Shown here: in pieces, positions 32,911 through 41,192 of the stretch | How the letters are laid out: each line of letters opens with the position of its first letter | How positions within the stretch are numbered: the stretch's first letter is position 1 | DNA from: Jiangella ureilytica | GTDB lineage: Bacteria > Actinomycetota > Actinomycetes > Jiangellales > Jiangellaceae | NCBI RefSeq assembly: GCF_004348545.1 | Contig: NZ_SMKL01000003.1 | Span: 1-64,000 of the forward strand | Direction: 5' to 3' | DNA: 64,000 nt | The notes under the pieces: generated by a model | Told to the model about the DNA's origin: nothing | Database searches by the model: none | Seen by the model: the letters and a program-made list of their open reading frames with translations, nothing else | Position numbers and translations under genes: made by a program

Positions 32911-33237
32911 ATGAGCACCGACACGCCCGCGGCCATCCAGGCGTTCATCGACGCGACCAACCGCGGCGACACCGAGGCGTTCGTCGCCGCCTTCACCGAC
33001 GACGCGTACCTCAACGACTGGGGTCGCGAGTTCCACGGCCACGACGGCGTGCGCAGCTGGGACGGCACCGACAACATCGGCAAGCAGTCGCATTTCGAAC
33101 TGCTCGCGATCGAGCCCGGCGCGGAACCGGAGAGCTACGTCGCCACGCTGAAGGTCACGGGGAACGGCTTCAACGGCACCGGCCCCATGGCCTTCCAGCT
33201 CCGCGACGGGCTCATCGCGAGCGTGCGCATCAGCTGA
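32911..33237 (+). CDS. SnoaL/NTF2-like small protein
   Basis: 108 aa single cone-shaped domain (IQAFIDATNRGDTEAFVAAFTDDAYLNDWGREFHGHDGVRSW). This group includes polyketide cyclases, isomerases and orphan binding proteins. It is only 10 bp after the HD-domain gene, so probably in the same transcript. Function is not assignable. Confidence 0.8.
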   Translation: MSTDTPAAIQAFIDATNRGDTEAFVAAFTDDAYLNDWGREFHGHDGVRSWDGTDNIGKQSHFELLAIEPGAEPESYVATLKVTGNGFNGTGPMAFQLRDGLIASVRIS

Positions 33238-33408
33238 CAACGATCCAGGCGGGGACGACCCACTGGTGCGGCGCGGGGCAACGGCGGCGGGCCGGCTGCC
33301 GGTGGCCCTCGGTTGACCGTCCGACCGTCCGGCGTCCTGGACGATCGGGCATGAATACGCGACCCTGAGGCATTGTTCCGCCGAGGCGCTGCCCGCACAG
33401 TGGACGTC

Positions 33409-33936
33409 ATGACCCCACTGATGCAGGAGAGCGCCCGCCAGGGCACCGCGGGCCGGGGATGGATCGGGATCGCCGTCTGGACGACCCTGCTGGCGCTGGT
33501 CCTCGTGGCCGGGCTGAACGTCACCTTCGCCGCCGCCGTCATGCCGAACCTGGCCGGCGCCGACGACCACACCTTCGTGACGACACTGCAGCGCTACAAC
33601 GACAACGCCGTGTTCCCGGGCAGCTACACCGTCGCGCTGGTGCTGGCCGCCGTCGCCCCGATGGTGCTGCGGCGGCGCGACCCCGCGGCGGTCGTGCGCT
33701 GGGCCATGGTCGCCTTCGCGCTCTACGTCGTCGTCTTCGTCCTGACCATGGCCGTCAACGTCCCGTTGAACAACGAGATCGACGCGGTCCGCGACCTGTC
33801 CGACGCCGCCGCGCTCGCCGACGTCCGCGAGCGGTTCGAGACCACCTGGGTGGCCGCCAACGCCGTGCGCACCGTGCTGTCGTTCGTGGCCGCCGGCGCC
33901 CTCGTCCGGGCGCTGCAGCTGCGGACCGCCCGCTGA
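33409..33936 (+). CDS. DUF1772 (anthrone oxygenase-like) membrane protein
   Basis: 175 aa with four predicted transmembrane helices. The family hallmark NVPLNNEID follows helix 3 (residues about 121-129). Some members are anthrone oxygenases; most are uncharacterised. ATG 33409 is chosen over the GC-rich upstream extension. A GTG-started helix-turn-helix gene begins 20 bp after its stop and probably shares its operon. Confidence 0.85.
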   Translation: MTPLMQESARQGTAGRGWIGIAVWTTLLALVLVAGLNVTFAAAVMPNLAGADDHTFVTTLQRYNDNAVFPGSYTVALVLAAVAPMVLRRRDPAAVVRWAMVAFALYVVVFVLTMAVNVPLNNEIDAVRDLSDAAALADVRERFETTWVAANAVRTVLSFVAAGALVRALQLRTAR

Positions 33937-33956
33937 CCGCGCAGTATCCTTCGGCC

Positions 33957-34667
33957 GTGGAGCTGCGGTTCGGGACGCGTGCGTCCGACTCGCCGTGGGT
34001 CGACGCCGTGTGGACCTGCACGAGCGAGCGGGTCACGCGGATGACGTCGGTGGCGGCAGTGCGGTGGGGCCTGGTGTTCTGGGTCCAGGACGGCCGGGCG
34101 TACACGAGCGTCACGGGCCCCGAGACCAGGGCCGGCACCGCGCCGGTGCCCGAGGGCGCCACCTTCACCGGCATCGACTTCGCCCTGGGCACCTCGCTGC
34201 GAGCCCTGCCCACGCCGGAGCTGGTCGACGGCGGCGTCGTGCTCCCCGACACCACGCGCCGGAGCTTCCGGCTCGACGGCTCGCGCTGGGAGACCCCGGG
34301 GCCCGACGACGCCGAGGCGCTGGTCGAACGGCTGGTCCGGGCCGGGATCGTCGTCCGCGACCCGATCGTCACCGAGATCCTCCGCGGCCACAGCCTGGCA
34401 GCGTCGGGCCGCACCGTCGAGCGCCGGTTCCGCGCGGCGACCGGCCTCACCCGGGGCGCAGTCCGGCAGATCGAGCGGGCCCGGACGGCGGCGGAGCTGC
34501 TGGCCGCCGGTGCCCCGGCGGCCGACGTCGTCGCCAAGCTCGACTACTTCGACGAGCCGCACCTGGCCCGGGCCCTGCGGACGTACGTCGGGCGCACCGC
34601 CGGGCAGCTGCGCGACCGCGTCGGCGGGGCGATCGCACTCGACCTGGATCAGCGCTTGACGTCGTAG
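33957..34667 (+). CDS. AraC-like transcriptional regulator
   Basis: 236 aa, GTG start. The N-terminal 110 residues are a beta-rich ligand domain (MTSVAAVRWGLVFWVQDGRAYTSVTGPET). The C terminus carries a divergent AraC-type double helix-turn-helix (SGRTVERRFRAATGLTRGAVRQIERARTAAELLAAG ... YFDEPHLARALRTYVG). This architecture commonly accompanies DUF1772 genes. It overlaps the convergent RibD-C gene by 19 bp. Confidence 0.8.
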   Translation: MELRFGTRASDSPWVDAVWTCTSERVTRMTSVAAVRWGLVFWVQDGRAYTSVTGPETRAGTAPVPEGATFTGIDFALGTSLRALPTPELVDGGVVLPDTTRRSFRLDGSRWETPGPDDAEALVERLVRAGIVVRDPIVTEILRGHSLAASGRTVERRFRAATGLTRGAVRQIERARTAAELLAAGAPAADVVAKLDYFDEPHLARALRTYVGRTAGQLRDRVGGAIALDLDQRLTS

Positions 34668-35227
34668 ACCAGCTTCATGATCCCGTTCGAGTAGGTCTCG
34701 GACTCGCGCAGGCTCAGCATCTGCTTCGCGCGGTCGGCCCGGCCGAAGATGCTGGTGCCCGCACCGAGCAGCACCGGGAAGACGAGCAGGTTGTACTGGT
34801 CGATGAGGTCGGCGTCGGACAGCCGCTGCGCCAGCTCGGCGCTGCCGTGGATGTAGATCGAGCCGCCCTCGCCCTCCCTGAGCGCCTTGATGTCGTCGAT
34901 GGAGCGCAGGAACGTGATCGGGCCCCAGTCCTCGACGGCGGCGTCATCGGGCAGCGTGGTCGACACCACGTACTTGGGCAGCTCCTTGTAGGAGGCGTGG
35001 TCCTGCGACGCGGGCCAGATCGGCGCGAACAGCTCGTAGGTGCGGCGGCCGAACATCAGCGCCGAGGTGTCCTCGAGCTCCTCGCTCTTGAGGTCCCAGG
35101 CCTCGGGCACGAACTCGAGGTCCTCGAACACCCAGCCGGCGCTGCGGTGCTCCTCAGCCGCGCCGCCGCCCGGCGAGTCGACGACGCCGTCGAGCGACAT
35201 GAATCCGGTGTAGACCAGCTTGCGCAT
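34649..35227 (-). CDS. Dihydrofolate reductase family (RibD C-terminal-like) protein
   Basis: 192 aa. The N terminus MRKLVYTGFMSLDGVVDSP and the NADPH-binding GSIYIHGSAELAQRL segment are typical of the RibD-C/YyaP/YwjB reductase group, not of folate-pathway DHFR itself. It is a cytosolic NADPH-dependent reductase of unknown substrate. Confidence 0.87.
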   Translation of the reverse strand: MRKLVYTGFMSLDGVVDSPGGGAAEEHRSAGWVFEDLEFVPEAWDLKSEELEDTSALMFGRRTYELFAPIWPASQDHASYKELPKYVVSTTLPDDAAVEDWGPITFLRSIDDIKALREGEGGSIYIHGSAELAQRLSDADLIDQYNLLVFPVLLGAGTSIFGRADRAKQMLSLRESETYSNGIMKLVYDVKR

Positions 35228-35304
35228 CGTGCTCTTCTCCTCGTGGTCGGTGTGTCGCGCCCACGGTAGACCCCGGCCGCGCCCGCCGTCTTGGACGGAA
35301 ACGA

Positions 35305-35347
35305 CAGCCGCCGTCCGGCGCGAATCACTTCAGACGGACGGCGGCTG
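35305..35347 (-). terminator. Hairpin downstream of the baeRF-like pseudogene
   Basis: A perfect 13-bp stem (35305-35317 with 35335-35347, CAGCCGCCGTCCG) with a 17-nt loop lies 38 bp beyond the stop of the minus-strand gene, followed by a short T-containing stretch (TGTCGTTT). Confidence 0.45.
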
Positions 35348-35384
35348 CCGGTCACGAACACCGGCACGCAGGCCGGCCGGACAC

Positions 35385-36504
35385 TCAGAACGCGTACCGG
35401 AAGACCGCCGCGACCGGCCCGCCCCCGGGCACGTCCTCGGCGCGCACCGCCAGCACGCGGCCGCTGTCGAGCAGCACCCGGCGGGTGATCTCATCGACGA
35501 CACCGTAGCTGGCAGCGTCGTCGGCGGCGAGTGTCACCTCCCCGGTCTCCTCGTCGACGTGGCCCGGCACCGTCTCGTCGATGTCGACGACCAGCGTGTC
35601 GACGACGCCGTAGGTGGCGGCACGCGCGATGGTCGAGAGGTCCGCGGACGCGCGACCCTGGTCGAAGCGCTGGGCGTAGAGGTCGCGGAGGGCGGCGAGC
35701 TCTGCGCGTAGACCTCGTCCAGCACCGTCCGCGCCCGGTCCGCGAGGTCGGCGTCGGTGGCGCCCTCGGGGCTGCCGACGATGGCCGGCCCGGCCAGGTG
35801 CGGGTAGCTGTTCAGCGAACGGTAGATCGAGCTCAGCGGCTCGGTGGCGGCGAGGATCAGCGGCAGCTCGAGGCCGGTGAGCACTCCGCGCAGCGCCTGG
35901 TCGACCTTGAGGGCGTACTGCCCCAGCCGGGCCTTCTGCCCCTCCGAGCCCTGGAGCCGGCCGATCGGGGACCGCTCGGTGATCGACGCCTTGCCGACGG
36001 CGGACGCCGCGTCCTTCGGCAGCCCGGGGACGTCGACGGTGAACGGCGGCCCGTCGCGGGTGACCTCGACCAGACGCACCGATCCGGCCGCGAGCGCGAG
36101 GACGCACGCGGCCTGCGGGAACGTGACGGCTCGCAGCAGCGGCTTCACGTAGAACCGGTCGCCCACCTCGACGACGCTGGTCAGCTCGTTCGGCAGCCGG
36201 AACACCGCCACGCCGCCCGGGGTGGCGAACACCGCAAGGCTGCGCGCCTGCTCGGCCCAGAAGTCGTCGTCCTCGACGAGTTCCTCCAGCGCCTCGCGGA
36301 CGGCGGTGGCGGCGGTGCGGTCGGCGCCGGACCGCTCGAGCTGCCGGGTCGCCTCGGCGGCCAGGTTCTTCAGCTCGATGCGGCCCGCCTGCGCCTGCTG
36401 CGTCAGCGGACTCGTCGGCACGTACACCGAGCACTGACCGGATCGCGCGCCGCGATCAGCCGCTGCAGCTGAGCGCGCGCCGGGATGTCTGTGTGCAGCG
36501 TCAC
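35385..36504 (-). pseudogene. baeRF-family (eRF1-like) gene with two frameshifts
   Basis: Three reading-frame pieces together spell one protein of about 370 aa. Piece 1 starts at GTG 36504 (VTLHTDIPARAQLQRLIAAR). Piece 2 runs from about 36430 (SVYVPTSPLTQQAQAGR) to DEVYA near 35708. Piece 3 continues in another frame (ELAALRDLYAQRF ... VAAVFRYAF) to the stop at 35385. At both joints two extra nucleotides (GC near 36432, CA near 35706) stand where zero or three would keep the frame. The protein resembles bacterial/archaeal eRF1-family proteins (baeRF), thought to act at the ribosome. It is either a genuine pseudogene or two indel errors in GC-rich sequence. Confidence 0.65.
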
Positions 36505-36632
36505 ATCCCTACCGTCTCACGCAGTGCAGAGCGGCCAAGGAGCCAGCGGACCCCACCGCTGCCGTGGCCGACCAGCTCGAAGCGATCGGCGAACTCGGCC
36601 CGGCCGCGGCCGTCCTCGGTGGCGAGCGGATG

Positions 36633-37535
36633 TCAGACGTCGGGGCGGGCACCGCGGGTGGCGCCCGCGGACGCGACCACCACGCACAGGACCGCGATCC
36701 ACTGCGACCAGTGCAACGCCTCCTGGAGCACGACCAGGCCGATGAGCGCGGCCATGGCCGGTTCGAGGCTCATCAGGATGCCGAACACGCGCGCCGGCAT
36801 GCGGCGCAGCGCCTCGAGGTCCAGCGTGTACGGGAGCACCGACGACAACAGCGCCACGCCGAGCCCGGCGATCAGGACCCACGGCTGGAGCAGCGCCGTA
36901 CCGGCGTCGACCACGCCGAAGGGCACTGCCACCACGGCGGCGACGGCCATGCCCAGCGCCAGCCCGTTGCCCTCCGTGGTGTGCCGGCCCAGCGCCGCGC
37001 CGACCACGATGTACAGGCCCCAGAACGCTCCCGCGGCGAGGGCGAACAGCACGCCCACGACGTCGAGGTCGCCGCCGCCCTCCATGAGCAGGACCACCCC
37101 CGCGGCCGCGAGCAGCGCCCAGACGACGTCCAGCCAGCGCCTCGACCCGGCCAGCGCCACCGCGAGCGGCCCGAGGAACTCGATGGTGACCGCGAGCCCC
37201 AGCGGCAGCCGGTCGAGCGCCAGGTAGAAGCACAGGTTCATCAGGCCGAGGATGACGCCGTAGCCGAGCACCACCGTCCACGTGCGGCGGGTCATGCGCA
37301 CCGACGGCCGCCACACCAGCATGAGCACGACCGCCGCGAAGATCAGCCGCAGCGCGACGGTCCCGAAGCTTCCCACCTCGCTGAACAGCTGCTTGGCCAC
37401 GGCCGAGCCCAGCTGGACGCTGACGATGCCGAGCAGGACCAGCGCCGGCGGCGGGACGGCGTCGAACGTGCGCCCGGCCAGCGCGGTCAGGGAGGACCGG
37501 GGGGACGGGCCAGGCGGTGTGCTGTCGACGTTCAT
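36633..37535 (-). CDS. EamA-family exporter, RhtA-like
   Basis: 300 aa, ten predicted membrane helices. The C-terminal block SSVLPYTLDLEALRRMPARVFGILMSLEPAMAALIG is typical of RhtA-type threonine/homoserine and amino-acid exporters. The start at ATG 37535 is set by the first helix. It is divergent from a WYL-domain regulator at 37743. Confidence 0.87.
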   Translation of the reverse strand: MNVDSTPPGPSPRSSLTALAGRTFDAVPPPALVLLGIVSVQLGSAVAKQLFSEVGSFGTVALRLIFAAVVLMLVWRPSVRMTRRTWTVVLGYGVILGLMNLCFYLALDRLPLGLAVTIEFLGPLAVALAGSRRWLDVVWALLAAAGVVLLMEGGGDLDVVGVLFALAAGAFWGLYIVVGAALGRHTTEGNGLALGMAVAAVVAVPFGVVDAGTALLQPWVLIAGLGVALLSSVLPYTLDLEALRRMPARVFGILMSLEPAMAALIGLVVLQEALHWSQWIAVLCVVVASAGATRGARPDV

Positions 37536-37742
37536 GCCGGCCACCCGGAGGATTATCGACGATCGGCCGGCAGGCGTCACACGGTTTTCGGCGAGGCCGG
37601 GAGGGCTCTTCTCTCTGGTGGCCGCCGAGCCAGGGCGCCCGCCACCAGAGCCGGCCGCATTCGCGGCGAAACGTCGACGTGAGGGTGTCGAGGTTGGCGT
37701 GTGACGATGGCCGCGGCGAGACGATTCCGTGGTGAGGACGAC

Positions 37743-38441
37743 ATGCCCAGATCCGATCGGCTGTACGCCATCGTCGACGAGCTGCGTGCCCGCGCACCCA
37801 GCCGGGTGACGCGCCGGGAGCTGGCCGATCGCTTCGAGGTCAGCAGCCGGACCATCGAACGCGACATCGAGGCGCTCCTCCTGGCCGGTGTGCCTGTGTG
37901 GAGCGACCCCGGCCGGGACGGCGGCTACTCCATCGTGCGCGCGACCAGCATGCCGCCGCTGAACCTGACGCCGGAGGAGGCGGTGGCGATCGTCGTCGCG
38001 CTGGCGACATCGACGGACCTGCCGTATCAGGACGCCGGACGACGGGCGCGGGCGAAGTTGCTCTCCGGCATGCGTGAGGCGGACGTGCGGGCCGCGCGGG
38101 AGCTGGCCGACCGGGTGCGCATCGGCCCGGTCGCTGACGACGCGATGGTGGCGGCGGAGCTGCGCGCCCACGTCGAGGCCGCGGTCGCCGAGCGCCGGGT
38201 GGGTGAGCTGACCTACCGCGACCGGAAGCGACGCAGTACCCGGCGCGTCGTCGAGGCGCACGGCCTGTACCTCACCGGCGGCCACTGGTACCTCGTCGCC
38301 TGGTGCCGGACGCGTGAAGCCGGGCGCGTCTTCCGCCTGGACCGGGTGGAGGCGCTGCGCCTCACCGAGGAACGGGCGGCCGAACGCCCGATCGCCGACC
38401 TGTCGATCTGGGTGACGCAGGGCCGCACGGTGGAGATCTGA
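37743..38441 (+). CDS. YafY-type HTH/WYL-domain transcriptional regulator
   Basis: 232 aa. N-terminal winged helix (RVTRRELADRFEVSSRTIERDIEALLLAGVPVWSDPGRDGGYSI), then a WYL-type ligand domain (LYLTGGHWYLVAWCRTREAGRVFRLDRVEAL). ATG 37743 follows GTGAGGA. The LLM oxidoreductase begins 26 bp downstream. It is a likely regulator of that gene and/or the divergent exporter. Confidence 0.9.
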   Translation: MPRSDRLYAIVDELRARAPSRVTRRELADRFEVSSRTIERDIEALLLAGVPVWSDPGRDGGYSIVRATSMPPLNLTPEEAVAIVVALATSTDLPYQDAGRRARAKLLSGMREADVRAARELADRVRIGPVADDAMVAAELRAHVEAAVAERRVGELTYRDRKRRSTRRVVEAHGLYLTGGHWYLVAWCRTREAGRVFRLDRVEALRLTEERAAERPIADLSIWVTQGRTVEI

Positions 38442-38467
38442 CACCCTGAGAACGCAGGAGACGCGAC

Positions 38468-39274
38468 GTGCGCTACGCGGTGAGCATCGCGACCATGACC
38501 GAACCGTCCGACCTGATCGACCTCGGCGTGGCGGCCGAGGACGCCGGCTGGGACGGCGCGTTCCTCTGGGACCACGTCTACGGCAGCCCGGCGGCACCCA
38601 TGCCGGTCGCGGACACGTGGACCGTGCTCGCGGCGCTGGCGGTGAGCACCAGGCGGATCACGATCGGTCCGATGGTGACACCCCTGGCCCGCCGCCGCCC
38701 GCACAAGGTGGCGCGCGAGACCGTCACCGTCGACCGGCTCTGCGGTGGGCGGCTGGTGCTCGGTGTCGGGCTCGGCAACCCCGCCGAGGAGTTCACCGCA
38801 TTCGGCGAGGACGCGGTGGCGCGCACGCGCGCGGAACGGCTCGACGAGGCGCTCGAGACTCTCGTCGAGCTCTGGAGCGGAACCCGCGTCGACCACGAAG
38901 GGCCGCACGTCACCGTCCGCGACGCGCAGTTCCTGCCGACGCCGGTGAACGGGACCGTCCCGGTCTGGGTCGCGGCGACCGTGTCCCATCCCGCGCCGGC
39001 CCGTCGGGCAGCCCGCCACGACGGGATCGTGCTCACCGATCCGAACGCCGAGAGCGGGATCGGCACCGTGACGCCCGCCGCCGTGCGCGAGGCCTGCGAG
39101 ACGGTGACAGGATCACGCGGCGACCTCCACGACTTCGACGTCGCCCTCATCTGCCCAGATGTCCCGTCGGCGGACGACGCTGCCGCCTATGAGCATGCGG
39201 GCGTCACGTGGATCATCGTGACCGGGTGGCTCGACCAGCTGCGAGACACCATCAGCGCCGGCCCACCCGCCTGA
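38468..39274 (+). CDS. LLM-class flavin-dependent oxidoreductase
   Basis: 268 aa, GTG start after AGGAGA. Luciferase-like TIM barrel with the family blocks AEDAGWDGAFLWDHV, ISTRRI-type ITIGPMVTPLARRRPHKVARETVTVDRL and RLVLGVGLGNPAEEF. It uses FMN or F420; substrate unknown. It is in tandem with the WYL regulator. Confidence 0.88.
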   Translation: MRYAVSIATMTEPSDLIDLGVAAEDAGWDGAFLWDHVYGSPAAPMPVADTWTVLAALAVSTRRITIGPMVTPLARRRPHKVARETVTVDRLCGGRLVLGVGLGNPAEEFTAFGEDAVARTRAERLDEALETLVELWSGTRVDHEGPHVTVRDAQFLPTPVNGTVPVWVAATVSHPAPARRAARHDGIVLTDPNAESGIGTVTPAAVREACETVTGSRGDLHDFDVALICPDVPSADDAAAYEHAGVTWIIVTGWLDQLRDTISAGPPA

Positions 39275-39304
39275 GCCCACTGTCCGTGTCATCGCACGGC
39301 AGCG

Positions 39305-39336
39305 GGTGGCCGGCCACCGTTGCGTGGCCGGCCACC
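39305..39336. terminator. Bidirectional hairpin between convergent genes
   Basis: A perfect 13-bp stem GGTGGCCGGCCAC/GTGGCCGGCCACC (39305-39317, 39324-39336) has a 6-nt loop. It is centred in the 81-bp gap between the convergent LLM oxidoreductase and sialidase genes and could serve both. Confidence 0.65.
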
Positions 39337-39355
39337 TCTGCTGCTCCTCGCCGGC

Positions 39356-40978
39356 TCAGCGGGCGATGTTCAGCTCTGCGAGCATCGACGCGCCCGCCGA
39401 CTCGGTGATGACGATCTTGACGTGCTGGGCGGTGGTGTGGTCGATCTCGGCCCAGGCGATCTCGCCGGCCACCGAGACGTGCCCGGTGCGCACGTCGACG
39501 GGGTCGCCCCAGCTCTCGCCGTCGGCCGACAGGTAGACCGAGGCGGTCTCGGCGTAGCCGGGCTTGAGGTTCAGGCCGATCCAGGAGATCCGCTGCGGCG
39601 CAGCGAAGCTGAGGGTGAAGTGGCGCGGCGCCTCGGGTGTGGCGACGGGGCCGAGTGAGGAGTGCCAGTACTCGGCGACGCCGTCGACCGCTCCGCCCGG
39701 CTGGGCGGTGGGGTGGTTCTGATGGCTGCTGGTCAGATCGGTCTCGAAGGTGGCTTCCCCCGCGGCGACCATGGCCGGCAGGTCGAGGACGTCGTCGGGT
39801 GTCGGAGCCTCCACCACCGGCGGTTCGGCACGGACGTAGTCGGCGAGTGAGCTGAAGGTGCCGACGACGGCGTGCAGGTTCGTGTCGTAGCTGACCGTGA
39901 GGAACCGGCCGCCCCGCACGACCGCGGTGCTCGGATCGCCCTGGTCGACGTTCTGCTGCGACATGTAGAGCAGGACGGGGGTCGTGTCGGTCCACGCCTC
40001 ACCGCGTCTCAGGAGCCGGCCCACGATCGGCTCGTTCGAGCCGTAGTCGCGCCCGCCATAGGTGAGCAGCACCCGTCCGCCCGGCAGCGTCAGCAGGTCG
40101 GGGGCCTGCATGCTCCAGGGGACCTTGGCGGCGACGGTCCAGGTGCGGCCGCCGTCGTAGGAGTCGCTGACGTAGCCGGGGCGGATCACCGCGGTCACGT
40201 GACCGCCCGGAAGCACCGCCAGCTCGGTCTCGGAGAGGCCGATGCCGGGCTCCGCCGGAAGCATCACCTCGTTCTCCAGCGGCCAGGTCCGCCCGCCGTC
40301 GGTGCTGCGCACGACGCTGGCGCGGCCGAGGGCGGAGTCCGGACGCGTGCCGTACAGCGGGATCAGCAGGTCGCCGTCGTCGAGTTCGACCACTTCACCG
40401 GACTCGGCCGCCCACCCGAGGTGGTATGCGCCGCTGCGCGCGCCGCACCCGCAGCTCATCGACGACTGCACCTGGGCGGGCTCGGACCACGTCTGCCCGC
40501 CGTCCTCGGAACGCGTCACGAAGGTGCCGATGATCGTGGCGGCCTCGGCGGGGTACCCGGCCCACTCGGTCTGGAACCAGGTGATCACGATGGTCCCGTC
40601 GCGAAGCTGCGTGATCTGCGCGTCGCGGTCGTCGTACGATGTGTCGATCACCACCCGCGGCTGCGACCACGTCGCCCCGCCGTCCGTGCTCTCCGTCCAC
40701 CGCACCTGCCCGTCGTGATCGCCTCCAGGGATCCCTGCGGAATGCTCGTTGTTCCAGTAGAAGACGCTCACCAGGCGACCGTCCTCGAGATGCACGAGCT
40801 CGGGGAAGAACGGCTTCTGGTCGCCCTCCTGCGTCGCAATGACCACGTCGGGTCGAGTCGGGTCGTCCGGTCCGGCACTCGCTGGCGCTCCGGCCATGCC
40901 GCCGGCGGCGACGAGAGCGAGACCGGAGATCAGCGCACCGACCGTGGCCCTGCGGAGCTTCCGGGAATGTCTGGTCAT
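39356..40978 (-). CDS. Secreted sialidase-fold protein with BNR repeats and a discoidin-like domain
   Basis: 540 aa. Sec signal peptide (RRATVGALISGLALVAAGG, cleavage near ASA-GPDD). A six-bladed propeller carries four Asp-boxes (STDGGATW, SEDGGQTW, STDGGRTW, SYDGGRTW). The C-terminal 130 residues form an F5/8 type C-like domain (ISWIGLNLKPGYAETASVYLSADGESWGDPV). It is an exo-sialidase or related extracellular glycosidase; specificity is unknown. ATG 40978 follows AAAGGAGCG. It is divergent from the GH43-like gene with shared regulatory repeats. Confidence 0.82.
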   Translation of the reverse strand: MTRHSRKLRRATVGALISGLALVAAGGMAGAPASAGPDDPTRPDVVIATQEGDQKPFFPELVHLEDGRLVSVFYWNNEHSAGIPGGDHDGQVRWTESTDGGATWSQPRVVIDTSYDDRDAQITQLRDGTIVITWFQTEWAGYPAEAATIIGTFVTRSEDGGQTWSEPAQVQSSMSCGCGARSGAYHLGWAAESGEVVELDDGDLLIPLYGTRPDSALGRASVVRSTDGGRTWPLENEVMLPAEPGIGLSETELAVLPGGHVTAVIRPGYVSDSYDGGRTWTVAAKVPWSMQAPDLLTLPGGRVLLTYGGRDYGSNEPIVGRLLRRGEAWTDTTPVLLYMSQQNVDQGDPSTAVVRGGRFLTVSYDTNLHAVVGTFSSLADYVRAEPPVVEAPTPDDVLDLPAMVAAGEATFETDLTSSHQNHPTAQPGGAVDGVAEYWHSSLGPVATPEAPRHFTLSFAAPQRISWIGLNLKPGYAETASVYLSADGESWGDPVDVRTGHVSVAGEIAWAEIDHTTAQHVKIVITESAGASMLAELNIAR

Positions 40979-41065
40979 GATCGCTCCTTTCGATTCGTGG
41001 CCGTGGAGCACGACCCTTCGAGTGAGCTGCGGTGACGTCGGTAGTCGACTGAACCTGGCACGACA

Positions 41066-41130
41066 TTCCATGTCAATAGCTTGTCCGTCCTGGGCCGGGA
41101 TCCGGCTGCTCGCCGAACATTGACATGGAA
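41066..41130. promoter_or_regulatory. Divergent promoters with mirrored TTGACATGGAA boxes
   Basis: A 12-bp word and its exact reverse complement (TTCCATGTCAAT at 41066-41077, ATTGACATGGAA at 41119-41130) face opposite directions. Each contains a consensus TTGACA -35: one for the sialidase (minus), one for the GH43-like gene (plus). The -10 regions are weak (TTCAGT and TTTCCC at 17 bp), implying an activator or tight regulation. The same word is at 141-151 upstream of the first operon. Confidence 0.6.
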
Positions 41131-41192
41131 CACGATTCTGCGTTTCCCTCTGGCTACGCGCCGTCAGAATCCGATCCCAGTGGAGTGATCAG

